DNA of 64,000 nucleotides from Streptomyces sp. NBC_01335 (GTDB lineage Bacteria > Actinomycetota > Actinomycetes > Streptomycetales > Streptomycetaceae): positions 4,803,001 through 4,867,000 of the forward strand of contig NZ_CP108370.1 of NCBI RefSeq assembly GCF_035953295.1. The letters run 5' to 3'. Every line of letters begins with the position of its first letter. The first letter of the stretch is position 1. Both the position numbers and the translations under genes were made by a program. The notes under the pieces are model-generated. The model did not search any database. It was given only the letters and a program-made list of their open reading frames with translations, and had not been told where the DNA came from. Shown piece by piece: positions 45,752 through 54,432 of the stretch.

Positions 45752-46243
45752 ATGGCCGTGAAGGACCGCGACCGGTTCTCCACCGCGACCAGGCTGCGGC
45801 TGCTCGGCGAGCAGACGGCGGCCCGCGTCTACCGCTCCCAGAACCGCCGCCAGGCCCACCGCTCCCGGCTCACCGGCCGCGCCGCGTTCCTGGCCCTGAT
45901 CGTCTGCACCCTGATCGTGGCGCTGGCGTACCCCATGCGGCAGTACGTCTCCCAGCGCGAGGAGATCGCCGACCAGGAGCGGACGCTCCAGGACGCCGGG
46001 AAGCGCGCCGAGGAGCTGCGGGACGAGAAGGCCCGCCTCCAGGACGACGCGTACATCCGCCGCCTCGCCCGCGAGCACCTCCACTACGTACTCCCCGGCG
46101 AGACCGGCTACACCGTGGTCGACCCCGGCGCGGCGGGCGACGACCGGGGCGAACCCGGCGCCGGCGGCCGGGCCTGGGACTCGAACCTCTGGGACGGCGT
46201 GGACAGCGCGGACGGCTCCGGCAGCGACTCCGACGGCGACTGA
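45752..46243 (+). CDS. divIC: FtsB/DivIC septum-formation initiator
   Basis: A 163-residue single-span membrane protein: basic cytoplasmic N-terminus (1-43), helix ~44-62 (AAFLALIVCTLIVALAYPM), then an external coiled coil (QREEIADQERTLQDAGKRAEELRDEKARLQDD) and RLAREHLHYVLPGETGY, the FtsB/DivIC signature. It joins FtsL and FtsQ to activate septal synthesis. ATG 45752 is seven bases after GGGGAGG; the ATG at 45746 is too close. Placed after eno as in mycobacteria. Confidence 0.9.
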   Translation: MAVKDRDRFSTATRLRLLGEQTAARVYRSQNRRQAHRSRLTGRAAFLALIVCTLIVALAYPMRQYVSQREEIADQERTLQDAGKRAEELRDEKARLQDDAYIRRLAREHLHYVLPGETGYTVVDPGAAGDDRGEPGAGGRAWDSNLWDGVDSADGSGSDSDGD

Positions 46244-46262
46244 GCCCCGCCCCGCGCGGCCG

Positions 46263-46293
46263 GGCACACTGGTCCGGCAGGCACACTGGTCCG
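46263..46293. repeat. 14-bp direct repeat GGCACACTGGTCCG
   Basis: Copies at 46263-46276 and 46280-46293, 17 bp apart, in the gap before the DUF501 gene. Confidence 0.7.
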
Positions 46294-46371
46294 TACGGAA
46301 CGGCGCCTTTCGGCGTACCCCGCGGCGCACCGCACTCCACAGCAGCACCTCCGAGCAGAACCAAGGCAGGC

Positions 46372-46917
46372 ATGGACACGCCCCCTCCGCAGACCGAATC
46401 CACTCCGCCCACCGACGCGGACATCGCCGCGTTCGAGCAGCAGCTCGGACGGCCGCCGCGCGGGCTGCGCGCCATCGCGCACCGCTGCCCCTGCGGCAAC
46501 CCGGACGTGGTGGAGACCCAGCCCCGTCTGGAGGACGGCACGCCGTTCCCGACGACGTACTACCTGACGTGCCCGCGTGCCGCCTCCGCGATCGGCACGC
46601 TGGAGGCGAACGGCGTCATGAAGGAGATGACCGAGCGTCTGGGCACCGACCCGGAGCTCGCCGCCTCCTACCGCGCCGCGCACGAGGACTACATCGCCCG
46701 CCGCGACGCCATCGAGGTCCTCGAAGGCTTCCCCAGCGCCGGCGGCATGCCGGACCGGGTGAAGTGCCTGCACGTCCTCGTCGGCCACTCGCTGGCCGCA
46801 GGACCCGGCGTGAACCCGCTCGGCGACGAAGCCATCGCCATGCTCCCCGAGTGGTGGGCCAAGGGCCCCTGCGTGACGCCGTGCACCCCCGAGAAGCCCG
46901 CCGAGGAGTCCGCGTGA
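46372..46917 (+). CDS. DUF501 family protein
   Basis: A 181-residue soluble protein. The conserved core is AIAHRCPCGNPDVVETQPRL (~33-52), then TTYYLTCP and a C-terminal VKCLHVLVGHSLAAG, with Cys and His that could bind a metal. DUF501 has no settled function; it is nearly always found between divIC and ppx in actinobacteria. ATG 46372 follows AAGGCAGG. Its TGA overlaps the ppx GTG. Confidence 0.88.
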   Translation: MDTPPPQTESTPPTDADIAAFEQQLGRPPRGLRAIAHRCPCGNPDVVETQPRLEDGTPFPTTYYLTCPRAASAIGTLEANGVMKEMTERLGTDPELAASYRAAHEDYIARRDAIEVLEGFPSAGGMPDRVKCLHVLVGHSLAAGPGVNPLGDEAIAMLPEWWAKGPCVTPCTPEKPAEESA

Positions 46918-47882
46918 CCACCACCCGGGTCGCGGCCGTCGACTGCGGCACCAACTCCATCCGGCTGCTCGTCGCCGACATCGACCCCGCCACCGGTGGC
47001 TTCACCGAGCTGGACCGCCGGATGCGGATCGTCCGCCTCGGCCAGGACGTCGACCGCACCGGCCGCCTCGCCCCCGAGGCCCTGGAGCGTACGTTCGCCG
47101 CCTGCCGCGAGTACGCCGGGGCCATCGAGGAGCTGGGCGCCGAGAAGATCCGCTTCGTCGCCACCTCCGCCTCCCGCGACGCCGAGAACAGCGCCGACTT
47201 CGTCCGCGGCGTCCACGAGATCCTGGGCGTCGAGCCCGAGGTGATCACCGGCGACCAGGAGGCCCAGCTCTCCTTCGACGGCGCCACCAAGGAGCTGCAC
47301 GGCGACAGCGGTCACGGCTTCGCCTCCCCGTATCTCGTGGTCGACATCGGCGGCGGCTCCACCGAGTTCGTCCTCGGCGACGAGACGGTCCGCGCCGCCC
47401 GCTCGGTCGACATCGGCTGCGTCCGTATGACGGAGCGCCACCTCGTCCAGGACGGCGCGAAGATCGACCCGCCGACCGAGGCCGGGATCGCCGCGATCCG
47501 CGCCGACATCGACGCGGCCCTCGACCTCGCCGCCGAGACCGTCCCGCTGACCGAGGCCACCACCCTCGTCGGCCTCGCCGGCACGGTCACCACCATCGCC
47601 GCCATCGCGCTGGACCTGAAGGAGTACGACTCCGAGGCCATCCACCACTCCCGGATCTCCCTCGCCCGCGTGGAGGAGATCACCACCCGCCTGCTCGCCT
47701 CCACCCACGCCGACCGCGCCGCGATCCCCGCGATGCACCCCGGCCGGGTCGACGTCATCGCCTCCGGAGCCCTGATCCTCCAGGCCCTGATGCGCCGGAC
47801 GGGGGCCCGGGAGATCGTGGTCAGCGAGCACGACATCCTGGACGGGATCGCCCTCGGTGCGGCGACGCTCGGCGGCGAATGA
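46914..47882 (+). CDS. ppx: Ppx/GppA exopolyphosphatase
   Basis: A 322-residue protein of the ASKHA fold. Phosphate-1 loop [16 protein letters not shown] (7-22), phosphate-2 [14 protein letters not shown] (~141), [10 protein letters not shown] (~221). It degrades polyphosphate or pppGpp, linking to the stringent response. Start GTG 46914 in GTGA overlap with DUF501, so coupled. Followed by a 13-bp hairpin. Confidence 0.92.
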   Translation: MTTTRVAAVDCGTNSIRLLVADIDPATGGFTELDRRMRIVRLGQDVDRTGRLAPEALERTFAACREYAGAIEELGAEKIRFVATSASRDAENSADFVRGVHEILGVEPEVITGDQEAQLSFDGATKELHGDSGHGFASPYLVVDIGGGSTEFVLGDETVRAARSVDIGCVRMTERHLVQDGAKIDPPTEAGIAAIRADIDAALDLAAETVPLTEATTLVGLAGTVTTIAAIALDLKEYDSEAIHHSRISLARVEEITTRLLASTHADRAAIPAMHPGRVDVIASGALILQALMRRTGAREIVVSEHDILDGIALGAATLGGE

Positions 47883-47894
47883 TCTGCTGAGTGG

Positions 47895-47931
47895 GGCCGG
47901 GTTCGGGGGCATGGTGCTCCCGGGCCCGGCC
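47895..47931. terminator. Bidirectional hairpin between ppx and the toxin gene
   Basis: 13-bp stem with two G-U pairs (47895-47907 against 47919-47931), between convergent genes, so able to end both transcripts. Confidence 0.7.
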
Positions 47932-47937
47932 GCTGTC

Positions 47938-48207
47938 TCAGATGCTGCGGTAGACGTCGCGCCGGTCGCCGACCTTGACGACGAGGATCACCAGTTCGTC
48001 GTTCTCGATCTGGTAGGCGACCCGGTAGTTCCCGACCCGGAGACGGTAGAGACCTGAGGAGCCGACAAGTTTCTTGACGTCGGCGTCCTCGCGGTACGGG
48101 TCTTCGCCGAGCGCGGTCAGCGCGGCCAGGATGCGCATGGCGGCAGGCCGGTCGATGGCACGGAGTTGCCGCTGCGCCGTGGCGGTGAACCGGAACGCGT
48201 ACTTCAC
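47938..48207 (-). CDS. RelE/ParE-type toxin
   Basis: An 89-residue protein with the RelE fold: [23 protein letters not shown], then [41 protein letters not shown]. RelE toxins cut mRNA in the ribosome. GTG start in GTGA overlap with the antitoxin stop, so it is translated after it. Confidence 0.92.
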   Translation of the reverse strand: MKYAFRFTATAQRQLRAIDRPAAMRILAALTALGEDPYREDADVKKLVGSSGLYRLRVGNYRVAYQIENDELVILVVKVGDRRDVYRSI

Positions 48208-48476
48208 GCCGCGCCTTCGGAGTGTTCGGTGAACAGATCGGCCAGCAGCTCGGCCATGGTCACGGTCGGGCCGCCCTGGGCCAGGACCGCTTCCGCTTCC
48301 CGAGCCAGCAGGACGTCCGCGGCTTCCTCCAGCGCGTAGAAGTCGGAGATCGGGACCACAGCGGCAACGGGCTCCCCGTTGCGGGTGATCACCGTGGGCG
48401 TGCCCTCCTCGGCGCGATTGATGTGGTCCGCAAGGTGGGCGCGGGCTTCTCGCACGGTCGCGGTCGTCTCAGTCAT
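48204..48476 (-). CDS. Phd/YefM-type antitoxin
   Basis: A 90-residue protein: DNA-binding N-terminus ([42 protein letters not shown]) and a disordered C-terminus that binds the toxin. Antitoxin first, toxin second, overlapping. The operator GTGTAC-N10-GTACAC lies just upstream. Confidence 0.92.
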   Translation of the reverse strand: MTETTATVREARAHLADHINRAEEGTPTVITRNGEPVAAVVPISDFYALEEAADVLLAREAEAVLAQGGPTVTMAELLADLFTEHSEGAA

Positions 48477-48483
48477 GAGAAAA

Positions 48484-48505
48484 GTGTACGCGTAACCGTG
48501 TACAC
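48484..48505. promoter_or_regulatory. Toxin-antitoxin operator GTGTAC-N10-GTACAC
   Basis: Perfect 6-bp arms at 48484-48489 and 48500-48505, starting 8 bp upstream of the antitoxin start. This is the expected place for autoregulation by the antitoxin or the complex. Confidence 0.7.
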
Positions 48506-48639
48506 ATGCCGAGTCGAGTGAAGCGCACTTTGGGAGCGATGCTCGACGGGATCGCCCTCTCGGCTGCCTGAGGGCGCTCTCCCAGGCAAGTCGTACGGGC
48601 CTGGTACAAGGCTTGTGCGCGCCTCGTACGCACGCGGAG

Positions 48640-48670
48640 GCGGCCCACCCCGGGGCTCGGGGTGGGCCGC
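48640..48670 (-). terminator. Terminator after the second antitoxin gene
   Basis: Perfect 12-bp stem (48640-48651 against 48659-48670), loop GGGGCTC, downstream of the minus-strand antitoxin gene. Confidence 0.75.
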
Positions 48671-48725
48671 TCGTGGGTGGGGGACGGGCCGGGGTGGCGC
48701 GCCGTCGAGAATCGGCGCGCTCGGT

Positions 48726-48995
48726 TCACGCGGTGCGCTCGGGGCGGTCGGCGAAGAGGTCCGCCGACAGTTCGGCGATGGTCACGGTCGGGCCGCCCCG
48801 GGCCAGTACCGCTTCCGCCTCCCGGGCCAGCCGTGCGTCGGCCGCTGCTTCCAGTGCTTCGAAGTCGGTGATCGACACGATGGCCGCGACGGGTACACCG
48901 TTGCGGGTGAGGACCGTGGGGTTCTCCCGCTCGGCGCGATCGATGCAACGCGCGAGGTGGACACGGGCTTCGCTCACGGTCACAGACGTCTTCAT
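48726..48995 (-). CDS. Orphan Phd/YefM-type antitoxin (second copy)
   Basis: An 89-residue paralogue of the antitoxin at 48204-48476 (VSEARVHLARCIDRAERENPTVLTRNGVPVAAIVSITDFEAL; GGPTVTIAELSADLFADRPERTA). No RelE gene follows; a terminator lies just after it. It lacks the GTGTAC operator. Either a toxin was lost, or it acts as an antidote to the neighbouring toxin. ATG 48995. Confidence 0.85.
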   Translation of the reverse strand: MKTSVTVSEARVHLARCIDRAERENPTVLTRNGVPVAAIVSITDFEALEAAADARLAREAEAVLARGGPTVTIAELSADLFADRPERTA

Positions 48996-49231
48996 CCTCG
49001 TCCCGTCCTCATCCTGGAGAGCTTGGGGACACCGGTCGCGCGTGTCGGAAGTGGCCCGGTGGGCTGGGGCCCTCGTCGTGGCCCCCGCCCACGCCCCCAG
49101 TCCGCACCGGTCCACCGGGGACGTGCGCGAGGGGATCGGGCGCGGGTCTGTGGCCGGGACGGCCGCTCTCGTGACGGTGCGTCCCAACTCGCCGTCGGGT
49201 GAAGGGCGTACGGCGATCGGTTCAGGGGGCC

Positions 49232-49801
49232 CTACCGCTGCTCCTGCCCCGGCTCCTCCGCCCCTCCGGCGGCTCCCGCCAGCAGCCCGAGCACCTGGCC
49301 GATCCGCTCGCGCGCCGCCGGATCGGTGAGGATGCCGTCCGCGCCGGCCGACCCAGGGCCCACCGGAATCCTCGCGCACGCCTCCTCCACGATCAGGGCG
49401 CCCGTGTAGCCCAGCACGCTCCGCAGGGTGGCCTCCGCGCCCTGGCCCCGGCCGGGGGCGGCGGCGTTCACCCAGGCCGCGGGCTTGTCGCAGATCTCCG
49501 TACCGCCGACCGTCCAGTCGAGCAGGTTCTTGAACGAGCCGGGCAGGGTGCCGGCGTACTCCGGAGTGCAGATCAGTACCGCCGCCGCCCCGGCGATCGC
49601 CGCGCGCAGTTCGGCCACGGGGGCCGGCAGCGGATCGGTGTCCTCGTCGGGGTTGAAGTGCGGAAGCTTCGCCAGGCCGTCGTAGCGGACCGTGCGCAGC
49701 GGCGGCGGCGCCACGGCCTGTGCGGTACGCAGTACGGACTCGTTGGAGGAACCGGCCCGCAGGCTTCCGGACAGCAGGAGGATCACAGGGGGTGTGGACA
49801 T
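49232..49801 (-). CDS. NADPH-dependent FMN reductase family protein
   Basis: A 189-residue flavodoxin-like protein. FMN phosphate loop LLSGSLRAGSSNESVLR (8-24), and TPEYAGTLPGSFKNLLDW (~79-96), the family signature. Reduces FMN or quinones or azo compounds with NADPH. ATG 49801. Divergent from the GH43-like gene. Confidence 0.9.
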   Translation of the reverse strand: MSTPPVILLLSGSLRAGSSNESVLRTAQAVAPPPLRTVRYDGLAKLPHFNPDEDTDPLPAPVAELRAAIAGAAAVLICTPEYAGTLPGSFKNLLDWTVGGTEICDKPAAWVNAAAPGRGQGAEATLRSVLGYTGALIVEEACARIPVGPGSAGADGILTDPAARERIGQVLGLLAGAAGGAEEPGQEQR

Positions 49802-50248
49802 CCGCCCACGCTACCGGCGGCCGGGCTTCGGAAGGCGTGTCCGACCGGCCGGGCCCTGAGCCAGGCCGGGAGCGGGTTCACCGTGCGGGGCATCCGGATT
49901 AAATCGTCGACCCCTTGACGTAGATCATCGGGGCTTCCCATGCTGGCTGTATGCCATCCGAGGTCAGTCCGCCGACTCGCTCCGAGCGAGGTGCGGCACC
50001 CCGTACGGGCGTGCCGTGCCACGGGTGGGCCGACTGTCCGGGTTCGCGCTGACCTCTCACGTTCCTTACCTGTAGCGGGCGTTGCCCTGCGGCTGCCGAC
50101 GGCCGCGGCACCGTCGCGCCTGTCCGCGTGCCGTGCCGCCGGGACGAACGCCCGGCAGTGGTCCCGTACTTGGGTCCGTCGAGCGGCGTCACTCGGCACG
50201 CGATGCCCGCGCCCGGCGCCCGTACCCACGACGAAGGAGAGCTGACCG
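49802..50248. promoter_or_regulatory. Divergent region between FMN reductase and GH43-like genes
   Basis: 447 bp. A/T-rich patch ATTAAATCG near 49900 and a TTGACG at 49915-49920 with CATGCT 18 bp on are a possible promoter for the GH43-like gene, leaving a leader of about 300 nt. No riboswitch class is recognised in it. Confidence 0.35.
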
Positions 50249-51613
50249 ATGACCAGCCACGAGAACCGAACGCCCGTCGGACGCCGGGCCCTGCTGGCCG
50301 GAGCCGCCGGAGTGGGGGCGGCGGTGGCCCTGCCCGCAGCGGCCGCACAAGCCGTACCGGCCGCGCAGGCCACCCCGTCCGCCCGTCCCGTACCGGAGGC
50401 GTCCGGTGGCCGGGGGCGGGGGCGGTACCCGGCGAACTGGCCCGGTGCCGCGCCCTACGGCGTCGCCGACACCCGCGAGGACCTCTGGCCGAGGGAGGAC
50501 AACTCCTTCGTGCTGCCCCTGGAGTTGCGGCCCCGCGACGAGGAGCTCGGGCGGGTGTGGATGCGCGACACCTACGTCAACTGCTTCGTCGTGGACGGCC
50601 GTCCGCTCTACGTCGCCACGGGCACCACCCGGGTGCCGGGCCTCGACGTCGCCGGGCCCTGGAACGACGGCATCTTCGTGTGGACCGCGCGCGACCTCAA
50701 GGGGCCCTGGAAGCTGGCGGACACGACCGGTATCCGCCCCGGCGCGGAGAAGGGCAAGGTGTGGTCGCCCGAGTTCGTGGAGGAGAACCGGCCCGGCCGC
50801 ACGGTCGTCGCCCCCTGGCAGGAGTACTGGTACGACGACCAGTTCGGCAAGCGCGGCGAAGCCTGGGCGCCGGAGGTGCACCGCTTCGGGGGCACGTGGT
50901 ACATCGTCGCCTGCATGGGCGACCACTCCAAGAAGGTCGGCTCGTTCCTGCTCGTCAGCGAGGGCGGCGTCGAGGGCCCGTACCGGCTGATCGAGGGCAA
51001 CCTCGACAAGCCGTTCGGGGACTCCTTCATCGGCGGGCCCGCCTTCATCGCGCCCGGCGCCTACCACCACATCGACGGCAGCCTCTACTCCGAAGGCGAC
51101 GACGCCTGGCTGGTGCTGCACAACAACCTGTACGCCAAGTTCCGTGACGACATGGAGGACATCGTCCCCGCGACGGGCCTCCCGGCGTTCCGCCAGACGC
51201 CCTACGCGCCCGAGCCGTACCTCGAAGGCGCCTACGTGTTCAAGTACGGCGGCAAGTACTACCTCCTCCAGGCCGCCTGGGACCGGACCTCGGTCAACGC
51301 CGACGGCACCACCCGCCAGGGGTACGACACCGCCGCCGCCGGACGCGTCCAGTACCAGTACGACGCCGTCGCCGCCGTCTCCGACACCTTCGAGGGGCCG
51401 TACTCGCAGCGCTGGACCGTCGGCGTCGGCGCCGGCCACAACAACTTCTTCGAGGACCACCGCGGGCAGCTGTGGGCGACCTTCTTCAGGAACCCCAACC
51501 TCGGCTACTGGTCCAACGCCTCCCGCCTCGGCGACGCCGCCGTGCCCGGGGTCGTCCAGGTGGAGTGGACCGGTCCCCAGGGCAACCGGCTGTACGTCCG
51601 GCGCCGCGACTGA
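50249..51613 (+). CDS. Tat-exported GH43-like glycoside hydrolase
   Basis: A 454-residue protein. Tat signal with GRRALLAGAAGVGAAVALPA (~11-30), then a five-bladed propeller: WMRDTYVNCFVVDGRPLYVATG, DGIFVWTARDLKGPWK, EAWAPEVHRFGGTWYIVACMG, EPYLEGAYVFKYGGKYYLLQAAW. The repeated W/Y-DLKGPW-type turns and the ElGA Glu suit GH43 enzymes on arabinan or xylan; substrate is not clear. ATG 50249. The last 22 bp are duplicated after the stop. Confidence 0.75.
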   Translation: MTSHENRTPVGRRALLAGAAGVGAAVALPAAAAQAVPAAQATPSARPVPEASGGRGRGRYPANWPGAAPYGVADTREDLWPREDNSFVLPLELRPRDEELGRVWMRDTYVNCFVVDGRPLYVATGTTRVPGLDVAGPWNDGIFVWTARDLKGPWKLADTTGIRPGAEKGKVWSPEFVEENRPGRTVVAPWQEYWYDDQFGKRGEAWAPEVHRFGGTWYIVACMGDHSKKVGSFLLVSEGGVEGPYRLIEGNLDKPFGDSFIGGPAFIAPGAYHHIDGSLYSEGDDAWLVLHNNLYAKFRDDMEDIVPATGLPAFRQTPYAPEPYLEGAYVFKYGGKYYLLQAAWDRTSVNADGTTRQGYDTAAAGRVQYQYDAVAAVSDTFEGPYSQRWTVGVGAGHNNFFEDHRGQLWATFFRNPNLGYWSNASRLGDAAVPGVVQVEWTGPQGNRLYVRRRD

Positions 51614-51635
51614 GCTGTACGTCCGGCGCCGCGAC
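51589..51635. repeat. 22-bp duplication across the GH43-like stop codon
   Basis: GCTGTACGTCCGGCGCCGCG(AC) at 51589-51610 and 51614-51635, separated by TGA, the stop codon. Confidence 0.9.
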
Positions 51636-51681
51636 CGAGGAGAGCGCGGATGGGTACGGCAACCCGCGCGGGCTGCCGTAC

Positions 51682-52032
51682 TCAGTACTTGCCGTCCCCG
51701 GCCCCGCCCTCTTCCCCGGCCCCGTTCTCTTCCCCGGCCCCGCCCTCTTCCTCGGCCCCGTCGTCCTCCTCCGCCGCCCCCGAGTGGTCCCCGAGGACGT
51801 CCGTCAGCAGCTCGGCCACGGTCGTGGTGGGGTCGACTCCGGACAGCACCGCCTCCATGTCGAGCACGTCGGCCGCCTCCTCCAGGGCCTCGAAGTCCGC
51901 GATCGGCACCACGGCGGCCACCGGGGTGCCGTCGCGTGTGATCACCGTGGGTTCGCCCTGCTCGGCGTGGTCGATGGGGGCGGCGGGGTTCGCGCGGGCC
52001 TCCTGGACCGTCACGGTTCTCCTTGTGGTCAT
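51682..52032 (-). CDS. Third Phd/YefM-type antitoxin, acidic tail
   Basis: A 116-residue protein. Residues 1-80 match the other two antitoxins ([44 protein letters not shown]). The remaining ~35 residues are an acidic repeat (EEGGAGEENGAGEEGGAG). No toxin gene adjoins it. ATG 52032; a palindrome GTGCGCAC lies at 52044-52051. Confidence 0.82.
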   Translation of the reverse strand: MTTRRTVTVQEARANPAAPIDHAEQGEPTVITRDGTPVAAVVPIADFEALEEAADVLDMEAVLSGVDPTTTVAELLTDVLGDHSGAAEEDDGAEEEGGAGEENGAGEEGGAGDGKY

Positions 52033-52269
52033 ATGTCCAGTGTGTGCGCACCCGGTGCGGGTCCGCGCGTCCGGCTGCCGACCCACTCGCCGGCCCGCCC
52101 GTCGGACCGGCCCGCGACCCCGCCCGGGACCCTCCCGGCGTGCAACCTCACCTCCCGGAATTCGCGCGCTCACATGCGGCCCGGCCTGCACTTCTGATGC
52201 TCGACGGGGTCTCCCGGTGGGCGGCGAGGGGGCCCGGAGGGGTCGTCCGGGAGGGCGTCGCGGCCACCT

Positions 52270-52287
52270 TCGTGAACTTCTTCACAA
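52270..52287. promoter_or_regulatory. Distal Rex-like operator
   Basis: TCGTGAACTTCTTCACAA matches the Rex consensus TTGTGAANNNNTTCACAA at 13 of 14 fixed positions. It is 321 bp upstream of the ndh start. Confidence 0.65.
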
Positions 52288-52555
52288 GGAATTCGGTCCG
52301 CACGGGCCAAGTTCTTCGCTCTCAGGGGTTCGAATGGGCCTGTGCGTACGTTTTGTGCGCTACGCGCGGGTGTCCCCCGCGCGGTGCGCGCGGGTTGGAC
52401 GGAGGGGGTGAAAAGGGGCGCGGAGGGTCGTCGTTCCGGCGCCGAGGGCCAGCTCACAGGCGGTGAACAACGTTCGCCGGGAGGTGGTGGTTCCCCTTGT
52501 TGACCATGACCTGGGTCACGTGGGCCGCGCAGTGTAGCAGAGGGGGCCCACAACC

Positions 52556-52573
52556 TTGTGAAGGGGCTCACGA
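52556..52573. promoter_or_regulatory. Proximal Rex-like operator of ndh
   Basis: TTGTGAAGGGGCTCACGA matches the Rex consensus at 12 of 14 fixed positions, 35 bp before the ndh start. ndh is a known Rex target in S. coelicolor. Confidence 0.7.
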
Positions 52574-52607
52574 GGTACCCCCCGGGGTGGGGTGGATACT
52601 CGATTGC

Positions 52608-53990
52608 ATGAGCACCACGGAGCGTCCCAGGATCCTCGTTGTAGGCGGTGGGTACGTAGGCCTGTACGCAGCTCGACGCATTCTCAAGAAGATGCGCTAC
52701 GGAGAGGCGACCGTCACGGTCGTCGACCCGCGCTCGTACATGACGTACCAGCCCTTCCTCCCCGAAGCTGCCGCAGGCAGCATCTCGCCTCGGCATGTCG
52801 TCGTCCCCTTGCGACGCGTGCTGCCCAAGGCTGAGGTTCTCACCGGTCGTGTGACGACCATCGACCAGGAGCGCAAGGTCGCCACGGTCGCGCCGATCGT
52901 CGGCGAGGCCTACGAGCTGCCCTTCGACTACCTCGTCATCGCGATGGGCGCGGTCTCCCGCACCTTCCCGATCCCCGGCCTCGCCGAGCAGGGCATCGGC
53001 ATGAAGGGCATCGAGGAGGCCATCGGCCTGCGCAACCACGTCCTGGAGCAGCTGGACAAGGCTGACTCCACGACCGACGAGGAGATCCGCCGCAAGGCGC
53101 TGACCTTCGTCTTCGTCGGCGGTGGCTTCGCCGGTGCGGAGACCGTCGGTGAGGTCGAGGACATGGCCCGGGACGCGGCCAAGTACTACACGAACGTCAA
53201 GCGCGAGGACATGCGCTTCGTTCTCGTCGACGCCGCCGACAAGATCCTTCCCGAGGTCGGCCCGAAGCTGGGCGCCTACGGCAAGGAGCACCTGGAGTCC
53301 CGCGGTGTGGAGATCTACCTCTCCACCTCCATGGACAGCTGCGTCGACGGCCACGTCGTGCTGAAGAACGGCCTTGAGGTCGACTCCAGCACCATCGTGT
53401 GGACCGCCGGTGTGAAGCCGAACCCGGCGCTCTCCCGCTTCGGTCTGCCGCTCGGCCCCCGCGGCCACGTGGACACCAGCGAGAAGCTCCAGGTCCAGGG
53501 CACCGACTACATCTGGGCCGCCGGCGACAACGCCCAGGTCCCGGACATGGTCGGCCGCCGCGCCGGCAACCCGAACGCCTGGTGCCCGCCGAACGCCCAG
53601 CACGCGCTGCGTCAGGCCAAGGTCCTCGGCGACAACGTGGTCTCCGGCATGCGGGGCTTCCCGCAGAAGGAGTACAGCCACGCCAACAAGGGTGCGGTCG
53701 CCGGTCTCGGCCTGCACAAGGGCGTCGCGATGATCGTCATGGGCAAGGTGAAGATCAAGCTCAAGGGCCGTCTCGCCTGGTACATGCACCGCGGCTACCA
53801 CGGCATGGCGATGCCGACGTTCAACCGCAAGATCCGCGTCTTCGCCGACTGGACCCTCGCGATGTTCCTCAAGCGCGAGGTCGTCTCCCTGGGTGCCATG
53901 GAGACGCCGCGCGAGGAGTTCTACGAGGCGGCCAAGCCGGCTCCGGCTCCCGCCGCCGCGAAGCCCGAGGGCGAGAAGGCCAAGGCCTGA
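52608..53990 (+). CDS. ndh: Type II NADH dehydrogenase (NDH-2)
   Basis: A 460-residue single-subunit flavoenzyme that passes electrons from NADH to menaquinone without pumping protons. FAD site VVGGGYVGLYAARR (9-22), NADH site FVGGGFAGAETV (~167), second FAD contact DYIWAAGDNAQ (~303). The C-terminal helix region (~385-430) anchors it to the membrane and the tail is KPAPAPAAAKPEGEKAKA. ATG 52608. Rex-like operators upstream point to control by NADH/NAD+. Confidence 0.95.
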   Translation: MSTTERPRILVVGGGYVGLYAARRILKKMRYGEATVTVVDPRSYMTYQPFLPEAAAGSISPRHVVVPLRRVLPKAEVLTGRVTTIDQERKVATVAPIVGEAYELPFDYLVIAMGAVSRTFPIPGLAEQGIGMKGIEEAIGLRNHVLEQLDKADSTTDEEIRRKALTFVFVGGGFAGAETVGEVEDMARDAAKYYTNVKREDMRFVLVDAADKILPEVGPKLGAYGKEHLESRGVEIYLSTSMDSCVDGHVVLKNGLEVDSSTIVWTAGVKPNPALSRFGLPLGPRGHVDTSEKLQVQGTDYIWAAGDNAQVPDMVGRRAGNPNAWCPPNAQHALRQAKVLGDNVVSGMRGFPQKEYSHANKGAVAGLGLHKGVAMIVMGKVKIKLKGRLAWYMHRGYHGMAMPTFNRKIRVFADWTLAMFLKREVVSLGAMETPREEFYEAAKPAPAPAAAKPEGEKAKA

Positions 53991-54432
53991 CCCCGGCGGC
54001 ACGCCCGCGAGGGCGCGTCGGCTCCGCCCACCGCGGAGCCTCCGGCACGTGCACGACATGCGTGACGTGCACGACTGCATGACCTTGTACGACCTGCAAG
54101 ACCTTGTACGACCTGTACGACCCGAAGGGGCCGTCCGCCATCCGTGGTGCGGGCGGCCCCTTCGGCGTGCGCGGGCGGGCTTCCGGGCGGGCTTGAGGTC
54201 GCGTACGTGCCCCGAGGGGAATCGCGACTCCGAAAGGGGTACCGACGACGACGGATACTTGGTGACTACATGTATTTTGCCCAAGCATTGCCCAGTAGCG
54301 GGATGACGGGTGCTGCGGCCAGAGTTGACGCATGTGTTACCTCGTCGTGGCGTTGCCGCGCACCGGCGGGGCGATGATGCATGTGTACGCATATGGGCAT
54401 TTTTGGGAAACACCACCACGGAGGTGTGCGCC
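53991..54432. other. Gap between ndh and cfa
   Basis: 442 bp. It holds repeats of TGTACGACCTG near 54080-54120, the ndh terminator, then A/T-rich DNA at 54250-54420, the likely cfa promoter. TTGACG at 54325-54330 has no clear -10 partner. No gene found. Confidence 0.5.
54123..54164 (+). terminator. Terminator after ndh
   Basis: 16-bp stem with one G-U pair (54123-54138 against 54149-54164), loop of 10 bases. Confidence 0.85.

Larger units (their letters stand above)
52033..52607. promoter_or_regulatory. Upstream region of ndh with two Rex-like sites
   Basis: 575 bp with no gene. It contains the two Rex-like operators described separately and a hairpin-prone CGCGCGGG/CCCGCGCG stretch near 52365-52395. 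TTGACC at 52500-52505 has no good -10 partner. Confidence 0.55.

Noticed and set aside
49915..49944. Firm promoter call TTGACG/CATGCT for the GH43-like gene
   Set aside because: The -10 match is weak and the leader would be about 300 nt; kept only as a low-confidence remark in the gap entry.
52462..52478. Third Rex-like site GGTGAACAACGTTCGCC upstream of ndh
   Set aside because: The arms are separated by one base too many and the outer TT/AA positions are lost.
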